Source of the DNA: Prosapia bicincta
Lineage: Eukaryota; Arthropoda; Insecta; Hemiptera; Cercopidae
Assembly: GCA_036971475.1 (NCBI GenBank)
Contig: JBAIZL010000002.1
Coordinates: 50,160,229 to 50,224,228, forward strand
Reading direction: 5' to 3'
Length of the DNA stretch: 64,000 bases
The notes under the pieces were generated by a model. The model saw nothing but the letters and a program-made list of their open reading frames with translations, did not search any database and was not told the origin of the DNA. Below, one piece after another: positions 1 to 12,459 of the stretch (position 1 is the first letter of the stretch; each line of letters begins with the position of its first letter). Made by a program: the position numbers and the translations under genes.

Positions 1-214
1 AGAGAGTAGGTCTGGCTCAACTATTTGACTCCGTACCTGTTATCTATAATATTTTACAGTACCACAGACCATGGGTTTTTCTATCCATGTACTAATTCTA
101 CATATTATTTACAATTCTTTTCATGATCTTCACAGGCAAAAGCAGTCAAATTGAATTACCATAAAAAATCTATTATATATTTAAAATTTAATCAAGACTA
201 AAAAGTAAAATATT

Positions 215-313
215 TTTTAAATTATAAACCCAATAACCACAAAATAACTTTATTTATTCACTTAAAGTGAATAAATAAAGTTATTTTGTGGTTATTGGGT
301 TTATAATTTAAAA
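215..313. repeat. Perfect 99-bp inverted repeat (hairpin)
   Basis: Two 49-bp arms are exact reverse complements around a single central base at 264. The match breaks at 214/314. Such a fold-back could extrude as a cruciform or give a hairpin RNA. The arms contain AATAACCACAAAATAACTTT and its complement. No open frame overlaps it. It could be a very young fold-back MITE or a replication-generated palindrome. The structure is certain; its origin is not known. Confidence 0.9.
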
Positions 314-3300
314 TATTATAACATTGGCCACAGTTGCTCAAGAAATCATTATACTAAAAAGCATATTTAATTTTAGATATCACTATAATCTTGAATACCC
401 TATAGCGAATAAAAGAAATAAAATAAGAGTTTTGGTTTTACATTTATGCCATTATTCCTAGATAAATCAAGTAAAACGTTTGAATAACGTGTAAACATTT
501 TATCTCTTAAAGTTTGCCGATTTATAAATAATAATATAATCGTTCTTGAAACCTAGAAAGTGAATTTAGGCATTCAATTGAGATATCATTATATAATATT
601 TTAAATTTATACCTTATAATAATCCATACAATGCTGCCCCTTCAATATTTTTAAACGCTTCTAATATAGCAGCACAGAAAACAAAGTATAGCGATTACGG
701 AGTACAAGTACAAAACGGCTTTCTATAATCTTTCTCATCCCAACAGCAGGGAGAAGCACAAATTACCCATCAAGCCTTTGATCGCGCCTCCTTCCATCCG
801 GGAAAAGGACGACGAAAGTATACGTCCTCAGGGAACTATTTTATTTCGCCCTGTTTAAAGTTTGTTTTGTAAGAAAAAGGGCGCCATACTGGACAACATG
901 GTCACTTATTAGATCATCAATTGTTCCGGAAACTCGGCGAGATTTATCCGTAAGGGGTGAACTTTTGATTTATGGGTTGAAAAAAAGTTTAACTTTGATT
1001 GTGAAATATATTACTTGACCTTTGATAGCTCGTGTTTTTTAATGCGCCGGCAGATTTAAAGGGTTAAAAGTGGGTCACCTGTCTAGTCAGTAACAACTTA
1101 TAGGCACAATTTTATTGAAATATTGAGTTATTGTTATGAAAGCCTTGCTAATCAAGACATGATTATTGCCTTTACTTCCAAAACATTGTTATATTGCGAA
1201 TACCTTTATATTGAATCTAAGCAGGTTTGTTAGAACTACATTTTCATTAACTTAATTAGAGCTTAGCTAGTGAGAATAATTCCCAACAGTAGACTAAATA
1301 TTAAGAGAGTTCGCTCAAAATCTCACCACACGCTAGCTCACCCAATTACCAGAATGATGAAGGCGACATGGTAGTCAAAACTAGTCTGTGTTAATAAAAT
1401 AATGTGTGGTGAACTTTTTTTAAATTCACCACTGTTACATTTTCATTGTTGTATACTTCTTGGGCGTTACAGTCAAGAGTGCAGTAATGTTATTAACCAT
1501 GTGACAGATGAGTAAAACAAATAGCTAGATAGGATAGATAGAAAATGGACAAAAATCATATCTCACGTGGAAATTCTAACCTAACCTAACTACCTTGATA
1601 TACTCTATTCTAACCTAATAAGGCGTGTGTTTGTGTGTGTGTGTGTGCGCGCGCTCGTGCTCGTGTGTGTATGTGTGTGTGCGTCTGTGCGCACTCGCGT
1701 ACGTGCATATATTTATAAAACTGGAGTTTAAAACTCTTAGGCATGGATATAAGTTTATTTATAATAAGCTTATACGAGAGCCCCGAGAACAACTGTTACA
1801 TGAGGGGCATTTAAATTATATTAATCACTTGTTCCCAAACTTGATTCCCACAAGAAAAATGAAATTTGAATATTAGCGGACATTAAATATAGCCTACTAT
1901 TAAAAATGTTCTGTAAGTGTTTTATTTAAAAAAATTACAACAATATGGCACAGTCACTATCCCAATGATCGTGTGTTGAATAAATGCCCCCAGTAAAGTT
2001 TATAATTAATAATTCCGTTAGGCTAGTCTTGCGAGAGTAACTTGAACGGTAAACTTGCAAAACAACTTAAATCTCAAAATATATTAAAAAATATATATTA
2101 TGGGATTTGAGTTATCTCGGTTTTTGCTGGTTAATAGTCTACTACTCCAGGTTACACCTTTTATTAATGTCAGCTTGGCTGTAAAAACATGTTTGTCATT
2201 TAATCATGCCGGAGATTTGAGTTATTTTCTATGTTTGCGGTATATTAGTTATGTTTTATGGCCGTCTTTCTTGTAGGCCTATATTAAACTTAAGCTAGTT
2301 TTATTTTAAAAATTCATCGTTTTTATAAAGTATAAACATTTTTTGTTTTAATTATTGATTTAAGGGCCTCAATATTAAATGCCAATGTTGATATCAGATT
2401 CTACTACTTGTTATAGAAAGTTTATTCGAAACAAATTAAAATTAATTAAAGACCACGATTCTATATAAATTAGCGGTACATTTGTAACACTTGAGGACTT
2501 TGCGCGAGTCATTTTAAAATGAAAAAAACTTTGTTATTACAATTAATACTCTCATATGGCAACTCATAATTAAATATGAAGAAACTCATTTCCTCTCATT
2601 CTACAACCCTGTTAATGAAAATTGTATATTTTGATTATTGAGGGTTTTTGAATTGATAACTGCTTTAAGCGCGGTGAACAAAACATGAGATTAAATCATT
2701 GCTTTCGCGTCACGCTATTTCTGAAACGCATACCTTAACTAAAGCATAATATATTTCCATCAGGTTACACTATGAGTCACTTCAAAGTGAATTAAATGAT
2801 CACATATGATTTCAAGTAACAGCTGATTTTGTGTTGTAGGTTATATTGTAGTTTTACACGTAGATTATTATTAAATAGTTTTGATCAGTTAATAAATATT
2901 TTAGTAAAAAACATAATAATAAAAAATACAATAATAAAGTATAACGATAATAATAAATTATGTGGTTCTAATCCAATTTTTAAGAAGAAAGCATTTTTAG
3001 GCCCGTCTTTTTAAAGAACTTATTTGAACTTTGTTAAAAAATTTGAATTCAGTAAAACACCTAATATATGTTTTTTTGTTACCCAAATTATTTTATTATT
3101 AAATACAACAAAATATTATTCTTTATTAAATACGTTCCTCAAATAAAGTTGTAAAATTTGAATGAAATATTTATAAATTCATATTTTCGGCAATTATCGT
3201 TGAATATTTTGTGAAACTATTAGATCTATTTTGTTATCATTTCTGTCGAGACTCCCCCGAGTGCCATAGCCTTTTCTTTTCTTTAATTTAACTTTAAATT

Positions 3301-5400
3301 ACATCATTTTAGATAATGAGTAGATTAGGCATCATTCTGTAATTTGTTATTTTAGTAGATCAAAACTGTACATGAAATATAGATGCAAGAATTATAGTCA
3401 GAAGGGACATTTGCTATTTAGAATAAACTCGGTACTTTGTAATGGACAGGCCAGGGGCAGTTATATTGTTTTGCTTAATTGTTTTTACAGACATAAGTAA
3501 TCCAGAGCGCTTGCACACCTTCGGTTAAGTTGGCGCTCACTTACAGAAGCTCCTACGGGCGCAATCAGCCCATCACTGCCGCAGATATTTTCTCTATTTG
3601 TAGACACAGTGTTAGGGTTGGGGGGTTGATCTCTCCCCTAACATAACACTATCAAGCAAACGAACCCTTAGTTTTTTAACGCCCTCCCTTCGCGTTCTGA
3701 ATGACCATCATTGACCACCCTCTCGCCCTCACACCTCAAAGCCAAAAAACCAACAAACTGCTCCCCCTCCTCCTCCAGGCTTCTTTTATCTCTTCAAAAC
3801 CCTGAACTTGACGTTTATGGAGCGACGGGCATCTTTCTTGTCCCGACCCTAGTGGCGCTACTCACTTAAGATAGCTTTAAGATAAGCGGTGGACATTATT
3901 CTCAATTCAATATGGATCTAGTACAGAACACGGATTTATAAATATGTAAATTGCCGGCGTTATGGCTTACTTAGTTGTCTGAATCACTGAACTAAATCAA
4001 GTGAAAATTGTCAGCTCACATTTATAGTTCTTATATTTTATATAGGCCTACGCACATTTACTACTACTTCTGTTATCGAGTAGGATGATAATTGAAAATG
4101 TTAGGAAGGTTCATAAATAACTGATTAATATCTTTCCATCTTTTAGAATAACAAATTAATAATCTAAAACCTAAATAATGGACTAAATTCCTCTTTTTTA
4201 GTAACTATACAAATTTAACATATTTGCTAAAACATCTAAAGATCTTTATAAATTTATTGAAGATATGATTACTATAATATTACTATAATAAATAACAAAA
4301 AAGCTCATATTTCTCTATCATTTTGTCACACCTTATTATTTTAGAAAGAAGGTATGTGAAAACAAATACTATCTACAATTGATTTACTACTATGTACAAA
4401 ATGTTTAAAATAGCGCTTTTTAAATTGTCAATATTATTCGTTTGTTATATCTTTAATATTACTTGTATCTTGATATTACTTGAATGAGATAATGGAATAT
4501 GTTTTAAAACATAAATCTGTTAATAACAGTTGTTTCCAATTCAAAAATAATCTTTTTAAAATACAGTTTTTTGAAGTTGGTGTTAATAATATTTTGTTAA
4601 TTAAAGTACACAAGGAAAAGTAAGTTATGCAGGACTACTTAGGTAGCATGAAATGCTATACTTGAGAGTGACTAATGGAATCTTACATTTGGATTTGTTT
4701 TTATCACAAAAATTGGCCGGTAGCTCATTTTTAGAGGTAGCACAGAAACGAAATTATAAACATTAACAATGTGTAAAATACTTTGAGGATTTTCAGATGC
4801 AGTAGGCTTTACTGTCAAAAGGAATCTAGTTAGTTTTGAACAATTTATAGATTTACAAATAACTTATTTGAGGTTATACCTTAAAACAACTTGTAGGTTT
4901 AGAAATAACTGTTTCGCAAGTTCATGTATTTTCTTTAAACATTTTTTTTAAATTAAAAGGCATAAACTACTTCAATTAAATAAGAAAGGATTTTGCGTCT
5001 TTTTGGTATTTCAGGTGCTTTATCATGAATATTGTTTTTGCAGCGTAATGTAACAATGTGTGCACTGTTATATGTCAGGTAGGATCGCATTACTTTATTT
5101 TCTGTTATGAAATTCGCTACTTACTATAGGCCACTACCTCGCCTGCATGGCTTCTTCAACGTGAAGCCTTACCTCCAGCCAAAGCCAGAGTTTACACAAA
5201 TTTGCCGCGTATTGATTCGAATTAAAGTTGTTTGTCACTCGTTGGTTTATTTAATTTTGTTTTCTTAATATGAAAAAGATATTAAGTCATTAAAAATTCG
5301 TTAGTTCGATGCCGTTATGAATTTACAGCTATTCGATATTTTTTGTTACATAAACTTCAGTATTTAAAAGTTTGATAATACACTAAATTAATTAATAATC
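314..5400. other. Gene-free AT-rich stretch with GC-richer islands
   Basis: I see no credible coding exon. Short open frames are isolated and AT-driven. GC-richer islands lie at about 720-1090 and 3490-3870. They stand out from the AT-rich background and could be conserved noncoding DNA or old repeats. A short run of CTAACC units lies at about 1576-1592. That is the unit typical of insect telomeres (TTAGG), but the run is too short to be a telomere relic. Confidence 0.6.
1621..1695. repeat. Imperfect (GT)n microsatellite
   Basis: This is a GT/GC alternating tract with interruptions (GCGCGCTCG). It produces spurious histidine/threonine/arginine or cysteine/valine frames on the two strands, which should be ignored. 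Confidence 0.85.
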
Positions 5401-5505
5401 ACTTAAACAATAGTTTATGACTATCCGAACTTTAAACTTTGTAAATTTGTTAAAACGTACTGAGACAGAATAGTCATAAACTATTATTTAATTGATTAAT
5501 TAAGA
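5390..5505. repeat. Imperfect inverted repeat with exact 16-bp core arms
   Basis: AATAGTTTATGACTAT at 5409-5424 is exactly reverse-complemented at 5470-5485. Weaker pairing extends outward through TTAATTAAT-type sequence. The loop is about 45 nt. It sits just left of the inverted retrotransposon relic at 5561-6577. It is probably an old MITE or fold-back element. Confidence 0.6.
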
Positions 5506-5560
5506 TTCACCGAAAGTAATGGACTACAAAATTCAAGAAGACTAAATTAATGTTATAAAC

Positions 5561-5911
5561 TTATTTTATTATAAGCATTTTACTGGTCACGCTTTCGTTA
5601 ATATTTGTACAGCCCTTAAATAAACTTAGCTTTAAAGAAAAACTATTTGGTGTGAATAAAATATATACTATAGATTTATGTATCAAAGTTATGACACCAC
5701 CACCTCTGCCATTTGCTCGTGAATTGTTAAAAATATTAAAATTCTTGAAACGAGGGTGCCGCTTTTCGTCTACAGGCAACCATGCCTCTTGAACACATAT
5801 AACCTTAGCATTACTCAAATCCAATTCTTGTTTCAATTCTTCTATTTTATTCATCAAGGAGCGGGCATTCCAGTGCAAAAATTTCTGAGATTGATATTTA
5901 ATGTGTGAATT
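5561..5911 (-). pseudogene. Non-LTR retrotransposon endonuclease (EEP) N-terminal fragment
   Basis: The minus strand encodes the start of an apurinic-like endonuclease/exonuclease/phosphatase domain of a non-LTR retrotransposon ORF2. HWNARSL carries the conserved Asn, then comes a K-EL-L helix, then VCVQEAWL with the catalytic Glu, then the GRGGGV strand. This domain normally nicks the target to prime reverse transcription. The frame stays open upstream of HWNARSL (residues IKYQSQKFL), so the leucine codon is not a true start. Only about 100 residues remain; the rest of the endonuclease and the whole reverse transcriptase are missing. It lies head to head with an RNase H fragment on the other strand, and the two probably derive from one insertion. 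Non-functional. Confidence 0.85.
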
Positions 5912-6577
5912 ATGCAGGTCTTTTGTTTTTCTCTACAAGAGAACAGCACTACTGTACAGCACACTACAGACTACCATTTTCGAACATCTGAAATAACTAA
6001 ATTGTTAAAAAACTTAGAACAGAAAAATATTGTATTTCAATGGATCCCCAGTCATTGTGGTGTTCCTGGGAATGAGGAAGCTGACAGATCTGCCAAGGCG
6101 TCTTGCAACTTGTTTCCATCTCCTGAAAGTTGTTACTCCTTAACTAATTGCAAAGAGGCAGTTGATAAAGAATCTTACATCTGTTGGAGAAAGAAATGGA
6201 GAGAATGCAATACTGGGCGCGAATATTATTCATTACAAAAACAACCTAATGATCCAAAGATCTTCAAGTCATTATCACGTTCAGTGGCATCTTTTGCGGC
6301 ACGAGCTCGTATGGGACACATTGTCACCAATACATATTTGAAAAGGTTTCACATTACTAACGACTCTATCTGTGGAGTGTGCAAGCAAGAAGAGGAAACA
6401 TTAGAGCACATACTTTTGAAGTGTCCTGTAACAGCAGCAACAAGGAGTCCCTTGATAAAGCAACTAGGACGGGAATGTACCCTGGTCAGAATCTTGAAAG
6501 AAAGTTGTTTCTGGTCATTGGCAGAGTGTGTGTATAGGAGACATCGAGCCATCGAGGCCAACCTTGGAAGCTCGTAA
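5912..6577 (+). pseudogene. Non-LTR retrotransposon RNase H and C-terminal zinc-knuckle fragment (I-like)
   Basis: Recognisable similarity starts near residue 24 (FRTSEITKLLKNLEQ). It leads into the last RNase H block, VFQWIPSHCGVPGNEEAD, with the active-site-region His48 and Asp58. A C-terminal CCHC-type motif follows: C154, C157, H166, C171. An RNase H domain plus this knuckle after the reverse transcriptase is typical of the I-type group of insect LINEs. The frame ends naturally at TAA (about 6575). A 3' region with GAAGTAAGAAGTAA repeats and an A-rich stretch near 6690 could be the tail. Everything between the endonuclease and this RNase H is deleted, and the endonuclease piece is inverted. 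The first ~20 residues may be non-element sequence at the junction. Confidence 0.88.
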
Positions 6578-9054
6578 TAAGAAGTAAGAAGTAAGTATAA
6601 AATATATACAAGTAAACATTTTAATTTTAGTTTAGAATATTAATATATTATTACTAATAAGACGCTTTTTTGTAGGGATAGTAAGAAGTATAAAAAAAAG
6701 AAGTAGGTCAATAATTATCCATTCTAACACTTTTGCAACGTGTCAGTCAAAAATCTGCAAGCTTTTTCCTCTTTTTCTACCATCGAAAATGGGTTTTCGT
6801 ATTGCTATTTGTATATTTAAAAATTCTGCACTCATTGAATAGATATAAATCTTATATAATTATAATTATTCAAGTTTTAATTACATATTTAGTTATATAA
6901 ATTATAATTAATAATTATACTCATTTATCATCATTGCGCATACGAGTATACCCAATGTTAACATTGATGGCGTGTTAGGTTTATTAGAATATATTGTTTC
7001 TCAAATTCAAAGTAAATGAATTTTGAAAGTTAAATTTATGACTATTAAATTCAAGTAGTCCAATTTTAAAGATGTAGTTTTATACAGAAGCTGAAATTTT
7101 ATTGAAGCCTATTTTTACCTTCTATTTGTTCAATAATGACACTGACTAATAATATTGACAGAGACAAATAGCTTTATTGTGTCCAACTTAAAGAAGTATA
7201 GATATATTTTTGTTAACTTGTAACAGAAACATTTTTGTGCTTAAGCGAAACTTTGACATTACTTATCAGTGTTTGTAAACATTAATGTTCTTTTGCACAT
7301 TATTACCAAAAAAGTGGTAATGTTTTACTTACTAACCTCATTTATTGCTTTACCGAATTCGAAACAGCTGATCGATTAATCCATTTGCTACAACTGGCCT
7401 GTAACAAAAACCAAAAGCTGATAAGTGAATAAGCTGGTGAGATATCACAAAAATGTACACCTATTTGAATTGAAATTAAAATTTAATAAAATATGTGTTA
7501 TGAAATGGATACGTATAGAGGTACTGTATAGACCAATACCCTAAACCTTTAAGTATCACTCACTTTACACGTGTAAAATATTTTTTTGATAGTTCTAGAA
7601 ATTCTCATATTAAAAAAGGGGTTCTAAAATTTAAGTAATCATAACGTTGGAATAAAATTAATTTTTAAGTGGGCCCACAGCTAATTTAAAAATATTTTGT
7701 CTTTCTTAATGACCAGTCCTGTTTTATTTCTTCCTCATGTATTCTCTTACTTCGAAATGCGATTCTTTGTTGCAAATAAGATGAATAACGTAAATAGGTA
7801 ATAGTGCTATCAATCATAGATAATTATCTATCTACAAATTATAATTTTTAGTTTGTAATCATATATTGAATAACTTAATAGTAAACTTTCAGGTAGCTTT
7901 TAGATAAATGTTCTAAGTAAAATGGTATAATTTTGCACAGTACTAGAGAGAATATTTATGTCTAGTCACTGGACAAATCTTTAGTACTAGATTATGCTAA
8001 ACTGAAAAATATAAGTGAACATACATTGTATAACCCGGGCGGTTCTCTTACAATATGCTGTTGGATTCGTAAGAAATTGGCCGGAATTATTTATAGGCTA
8101 CTATTAATAATAAATGGAACATAGAGCTACAACTTTGTATTTCTAAAATCAATTTTCGTTGTCAAGATCATCAACCTTAGTAAATACAACTACCTTTTAT
8201 TAAATTATAACTACCAAATAGTTATAAGTTATAGTTATAGTTAGAACTATTATTATTCTTATAACTATGAAATTATTATGTTGTAAAAATATATTATTAA
8301 AATATTTATTTTTAATAATAATAATTGATAATGCTGTATCATTGTTATTAAATTTGTAAATTGTATTTTTCACTGAGAATGATTGCCTTTCAACGAAAGT
8401 TTAAAGATATAAACTATTTACTGTAAATTTGCGTTCAACTTGTTATTCATAGTAGGCCTACTCTATTAATTGTTATAGAATCATTTACACCTGTGTAAAA
8501 AATTAATTATATGTTTTAAATCATATTTTCTAGGTTTACTTTAAAAGTCAACGTCTGACTCGCTCCAATTCATTCACTTAACCCAGTTCCTTATCCTTGC
8601 GCTTTACAGTTTCAAGTTAATTTATTACCCTTTTCCTTTAAAGGGTCTCCGAGTTAAGAAGTAATACTAATTATAAGAGAGGGGACTGTTAAGCAGCTTA
8701 CAGTCGGTATCGTAAGGCTTTACGGAGCAATCAAGGTCACTCCCTACCCTCGGGCATCGTCTGATTTATTGTTTATGTAAAATGCCAAGTGTTTGTTGCA
8801 GATATTTACTTACAAATACAACTCCTGCTTTATTTCCTGATTGAATTTTACTTAATACAGAAAGAATTAAGTCTTAAATTAAAGTAGTAATAATATTATA
8901 GCAAAAAAAAACTTCAATAATTATCAGATAAAATCGTAGCCACCAAGCTGGTGTTCCGATGGTGGCAATACGACTGTTATTAGATATAAGGATACAAGGA
9001 TATATATTAAAAATAACATATAGTACTGTAAATACAACCCACGTTTTCCGCCCT

Positions 9055-9116
9055 GAGTAAAGAGTAACTGGAATAAGCGGTCCCGAGGTGATCACAGAGA
9101 CCGCAGGTCTTTACTC
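9055..9116. repeat. Two-stem hairpin with palindromic loop
   Basis: GAGTAAAGA (9055-9063) pairs with TCTTTACTC (9108-9116). Inside it, GCGGTC (9077-9082) pairs with GACCGC (9099-9104), and the loop carries the palindrome GTGATCAC. The block resembles sequence near 19048-19085 (TGATCCACAGACCGC), which may be coincidence or a shared old repeat. Confidence 0.55.
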
Positions 9117-10644
9117 ATAAGTACCACATGAGCTCAATGAAGGTTCAGTTTGAGGCTGCCTGAAAATGTGCCTAATGTAAAGTTTATAATCATCTTGTAG
9201 CCTGATTGTAGTGAACCACTGAACATCCAAAACTCCAATTAATTGATTGTGCAGGATAAAGAAGAAACGAGCAAAAGGTAAAATTCAGGTAGTCACAAAT
9301 TTAAAACATTTCTTTATGCACTCATAGTTGAATCCTGAGGCTGAGAAGCATCATACTTTAGACAACGTTATTTGAACACAAGATCATCTTTGTCATCTTC
9401 AAAGCACTCTTATGAAAATTAGCAATGTTGGCCTAAAACAGGAGGCCAAGGTTGAAACAAATATATTGCCGACCACGTGACCGTACACATGACCTTGAGA
9501 GATCACAGTATGCTAGACGGGAGGTAGAGGTTGAGTATAAATACTTTTCTGCAAACATGACATGTCAAAACATTGACTTGCATAAGATGGTTGATATTAG
9601 ATAAATTAGCTTCGGTATGAAATGACAAACATTCATGAAATATGTGTAGACATATCGAATGCTGAAGCTGTTGATGTAGCAAACATTCTTAATATGTTAC
9701 ATATTTTCAGAAGTGTTAGTACACGGATCGGTAGTAGGGCCTATATCTGCATCGGACTCATAATCAGATATCAAGCCAGGTCGGGGAAAAATGTAAAGTA
9801 ACGTGCTTCATTCAGTAAGCACAATGACAAGATTCATATTGTTTAATCAAATATTAATTTATGTGGAAAATATTATTCACAAAATGGACACTATCGGAAA
9901 TTTAGAAAATTCTAGAGTTTAGGAAGGGGTGGAAGATATGCTAGTTGTAGAATGTGATAGTCTTACTAGGGTACACGTTACAAGAGCCAGTTTTTGTTAA
10001 GTTAAGTACTGGAATTGTATCGGAAATTATCTAGTTCATATACGGAATAAGCGAAATCGAAAGATAGTGTGAAGTATATGTGATTTTTGCGAAAGAAGTA
10101 AATAGCTCCTAATTTTTTATTTAGTAAAAATAATTAACAACTTCAATTAGCAAATTTCATGTGATTCAGATAAATTAAATGATATGCGAGAGAAAAAAGA
10201 AAGAGTTTAAAGAATGTGAAAGTCTTAAGAAATGTTAGTTGGGATTCTAAAAAATAGGAGACGCAAAAAAGAAGTCAGACTATCTTTATAAAAACGAAAA
10301 CAAGGTTACCTCGAAAAACTCAAGAAATATCTAACAGGGGAAAATATTTGAAGATTCTTAACGCAAAATATATATGCTAACTAAAACGCGACTCAAACTA
10401 TCAAAGACGCAGGAAAATAGAAACAGTTTAAGGTGATAAATTGGACGCCGGAACAGAAATCATCCGTTAAAAATAAAAACATATATGCCTATATTGTTTA
10501 AGTAATAAATGAATGGAAATAATAACTTAATGTAGGCTAAATCTACCTGGAAAAAGTAGGACGCGTTTAAAAATCGTCAAAATTAAATGTCTGCAGAGTT
10601 AAATGTGGATTTTCTAAACCAAAACAAATCCAATTAATTCTCTC

Positions 10645-10925
10645 TTGATAACCATAAATTCCAATTTCCAAAAGTCAACCAACGTGCCTGTAATTATACT
10701 GTCTCCCCATAGACCGAATGAAAACTCAAAACTCTTTATAATTAATAATTCCAATTTCCCAAAAGGCGCTGGTATCCAATATAAACTACGTCACCGGTCT
10801 ACATACCTTGCTAATATCAAACAACGCACCTCTAGCTACTGTCTTTCCACAATCCGGATCAAAACTCATTATAATTATGGATTATGGTATAAAAAAAACA
10901 CTACTTCACCAGCCTAAGTCCTTTG
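10645..10925. repeat. Diverged tandem duplication, unit roughly 115-140 bp
   Basis: The block CTACGTCACCGG near 10786 recurs as CTACTTCACCAG near 10901. CTGTCTCCCCATAGACCG at 10700 recurs as CTGTCTTTCCACAATCCG at 10839. AATTCCAATTTCC occurs at about 10656 and 10747. Spacing differs between blocks, so indels have accumulated. A 90-codon open frame across it has no recognisable domain and I do not call it a gene. Confidence 0.5.
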
Positions 10926-12284
10926 CTAACGTCAGACAACATAGCATTAGTCACACGTCACACTAACCTCTTACAAAACCTACTCTAATTTCCGAGCATT
11001 ATACTTGGATTTGAAGTAGAATAGGAATGGGTCTGTGACAGGGTAGGGATGCGATGTTGCCAGTTCGAAGGCATTGACAGTCAACCCGCTACTGCCAGCG
11101 ACTGAAATTGCAGAACGAAGAAAGCTACACCACTAGTAAATCACTCCACCACAGTTATGATGAGCGACGAACGGACGTTTAACGTCGAATTGTCAACAAG
11201 GCACACCCACGCAGGAAGATGTGAATTTCCTATTCGCTCAGACGGCTGTGATCCCCACTCCCTCTGGTCTATTTCACCTACGCAGTATCCTATTCTGTTT
11301 TAAATCAAACTATAATTTCTTGGGCATATTCTTGTACCCAGAAAAAAAACTAAGCCTGTATTCACGTATTTGCAGATCTACTTAGATAACGGTAAGAAAG
11401 TGGACGCTTAAAAATGGGAAAAAATCTTAAGAATCGATAAATGTCAATTTATCTAAAACTATAACCCAAATACAAACTGTTTAAATGTATGGCCCTTTGT
11501 TGTTCAAATAGCAAAAATATAATATGTTTATAATAATTCTTATGTTTATAATCTCTGATAAGACTTATGTCTAAAACTTCACAAAGTATTAGTTGTCTAA
11601 TATATAAGCATATATTTAATTAAATACTTATTACAATAAAACCGTTTAATAAATAACCGCCTGAGAGCGCTAGTGAGCAGTTTGTTGAAAAGATATCAAC
11701 TGTGTTAAAAATCACGCATTGAGAAATTATGCTACTAAATAAATAAATAAATAAATTAATGAATTTCCGTTTTTTGAACTTTGAGAGGAGAACCATGTTA
11801 AATTGAAGAAATTATCAGGGTTAATGAGCAAGAATGAAAATTATTTCTAGGAAATAGTGTAGAATTTATACTTATGAGTAGATAAAGAATTTTCAACTAA
11901 AAGTAGTAAAGACACTACCATATCCTTATACTAACTCTAGGGTAAAGTAAACTAATACTAGGTTTAAACTCAGTGTAATTTTAGGATAAAGTAAACTTGA
12001 AAGATTTGTTTTTTTAAGTGTTAAATTTTTCACCATGTACCCAATGAAATACTAGACTATTCTGTGAAAAATTCCAATACACAAACACAGTCTTTGCCAC
12101 ATAAAAACCAAAGTAAATAACATAAAAACAAAAAAAGTGATAAAATGTCATTTTAATTGTTTACTTTAGAGTAAATTATACAATTAAATTAAATTTTGTT
12201 TTTTCGTACTGCTATGAAAATTAAAAGATTGGACATTTGGTAGAATGTTATTACTAATCGGGTTGCCCTACATTGAATCAAACT

Positions 12285-12459
12285 ATAAGTCCGTGATGTG
12301 CTACTGATTACGTCAGACGATAAGTCCGTGATGTGCTACTGATTACGTCAGACGATAAGTCCGTGATGTGCTACTGATTACGTCAGACGATAAGTCCATG
12401 ATGTGCTACTGATTACGTCAGACGATAAGTCCGTGATGTGCTACTGATTACGTCAGACG
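12285..12459. repeat. Tandem array, exactly five 35-bp units
   Basis: The unit starts ATAAGTCCGTGATGTGCTAC and ends with TGATTACGTCAGACG. Five copies fill 175 bp exactly. Four are identical and the fourth has one CG-to-CA change. Each unit carries ATTACGTCA, which resembles a CRE/ATF-type site, once per 35 bp. Confidence 0.93.

Larger units (their letters stand above)
6600..12284. other. Gene-free AT-rich stretch
   Basis: No exon or element with a recognised protein was found. A GC-richer island spans about 8640-8760. Another at 11020-11290 contains several CG dinucleotides. A small hairpin and a diverged tandem repeat inside this stretch are listed separately. A TATA-like TATAAATA occurs at about 9536 in a GC-richer context, but nothing downstream supports a promoter. 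Confidence 0.55.

Noticed and set aside
1576..1592. Interstitial telomere from CTAACC units
   Set aside because: Only about three imperfect units are present; similar short runs at 28951 and 58366 suggest background sequence.
12285..12459. CRISPR array or hammerhead array
   Set aside because: There are no unique spacers, and the units contain CTGATTA rather than CUGANGA with GAAA. They are simple tandem repeats in a eukaryotic genome.
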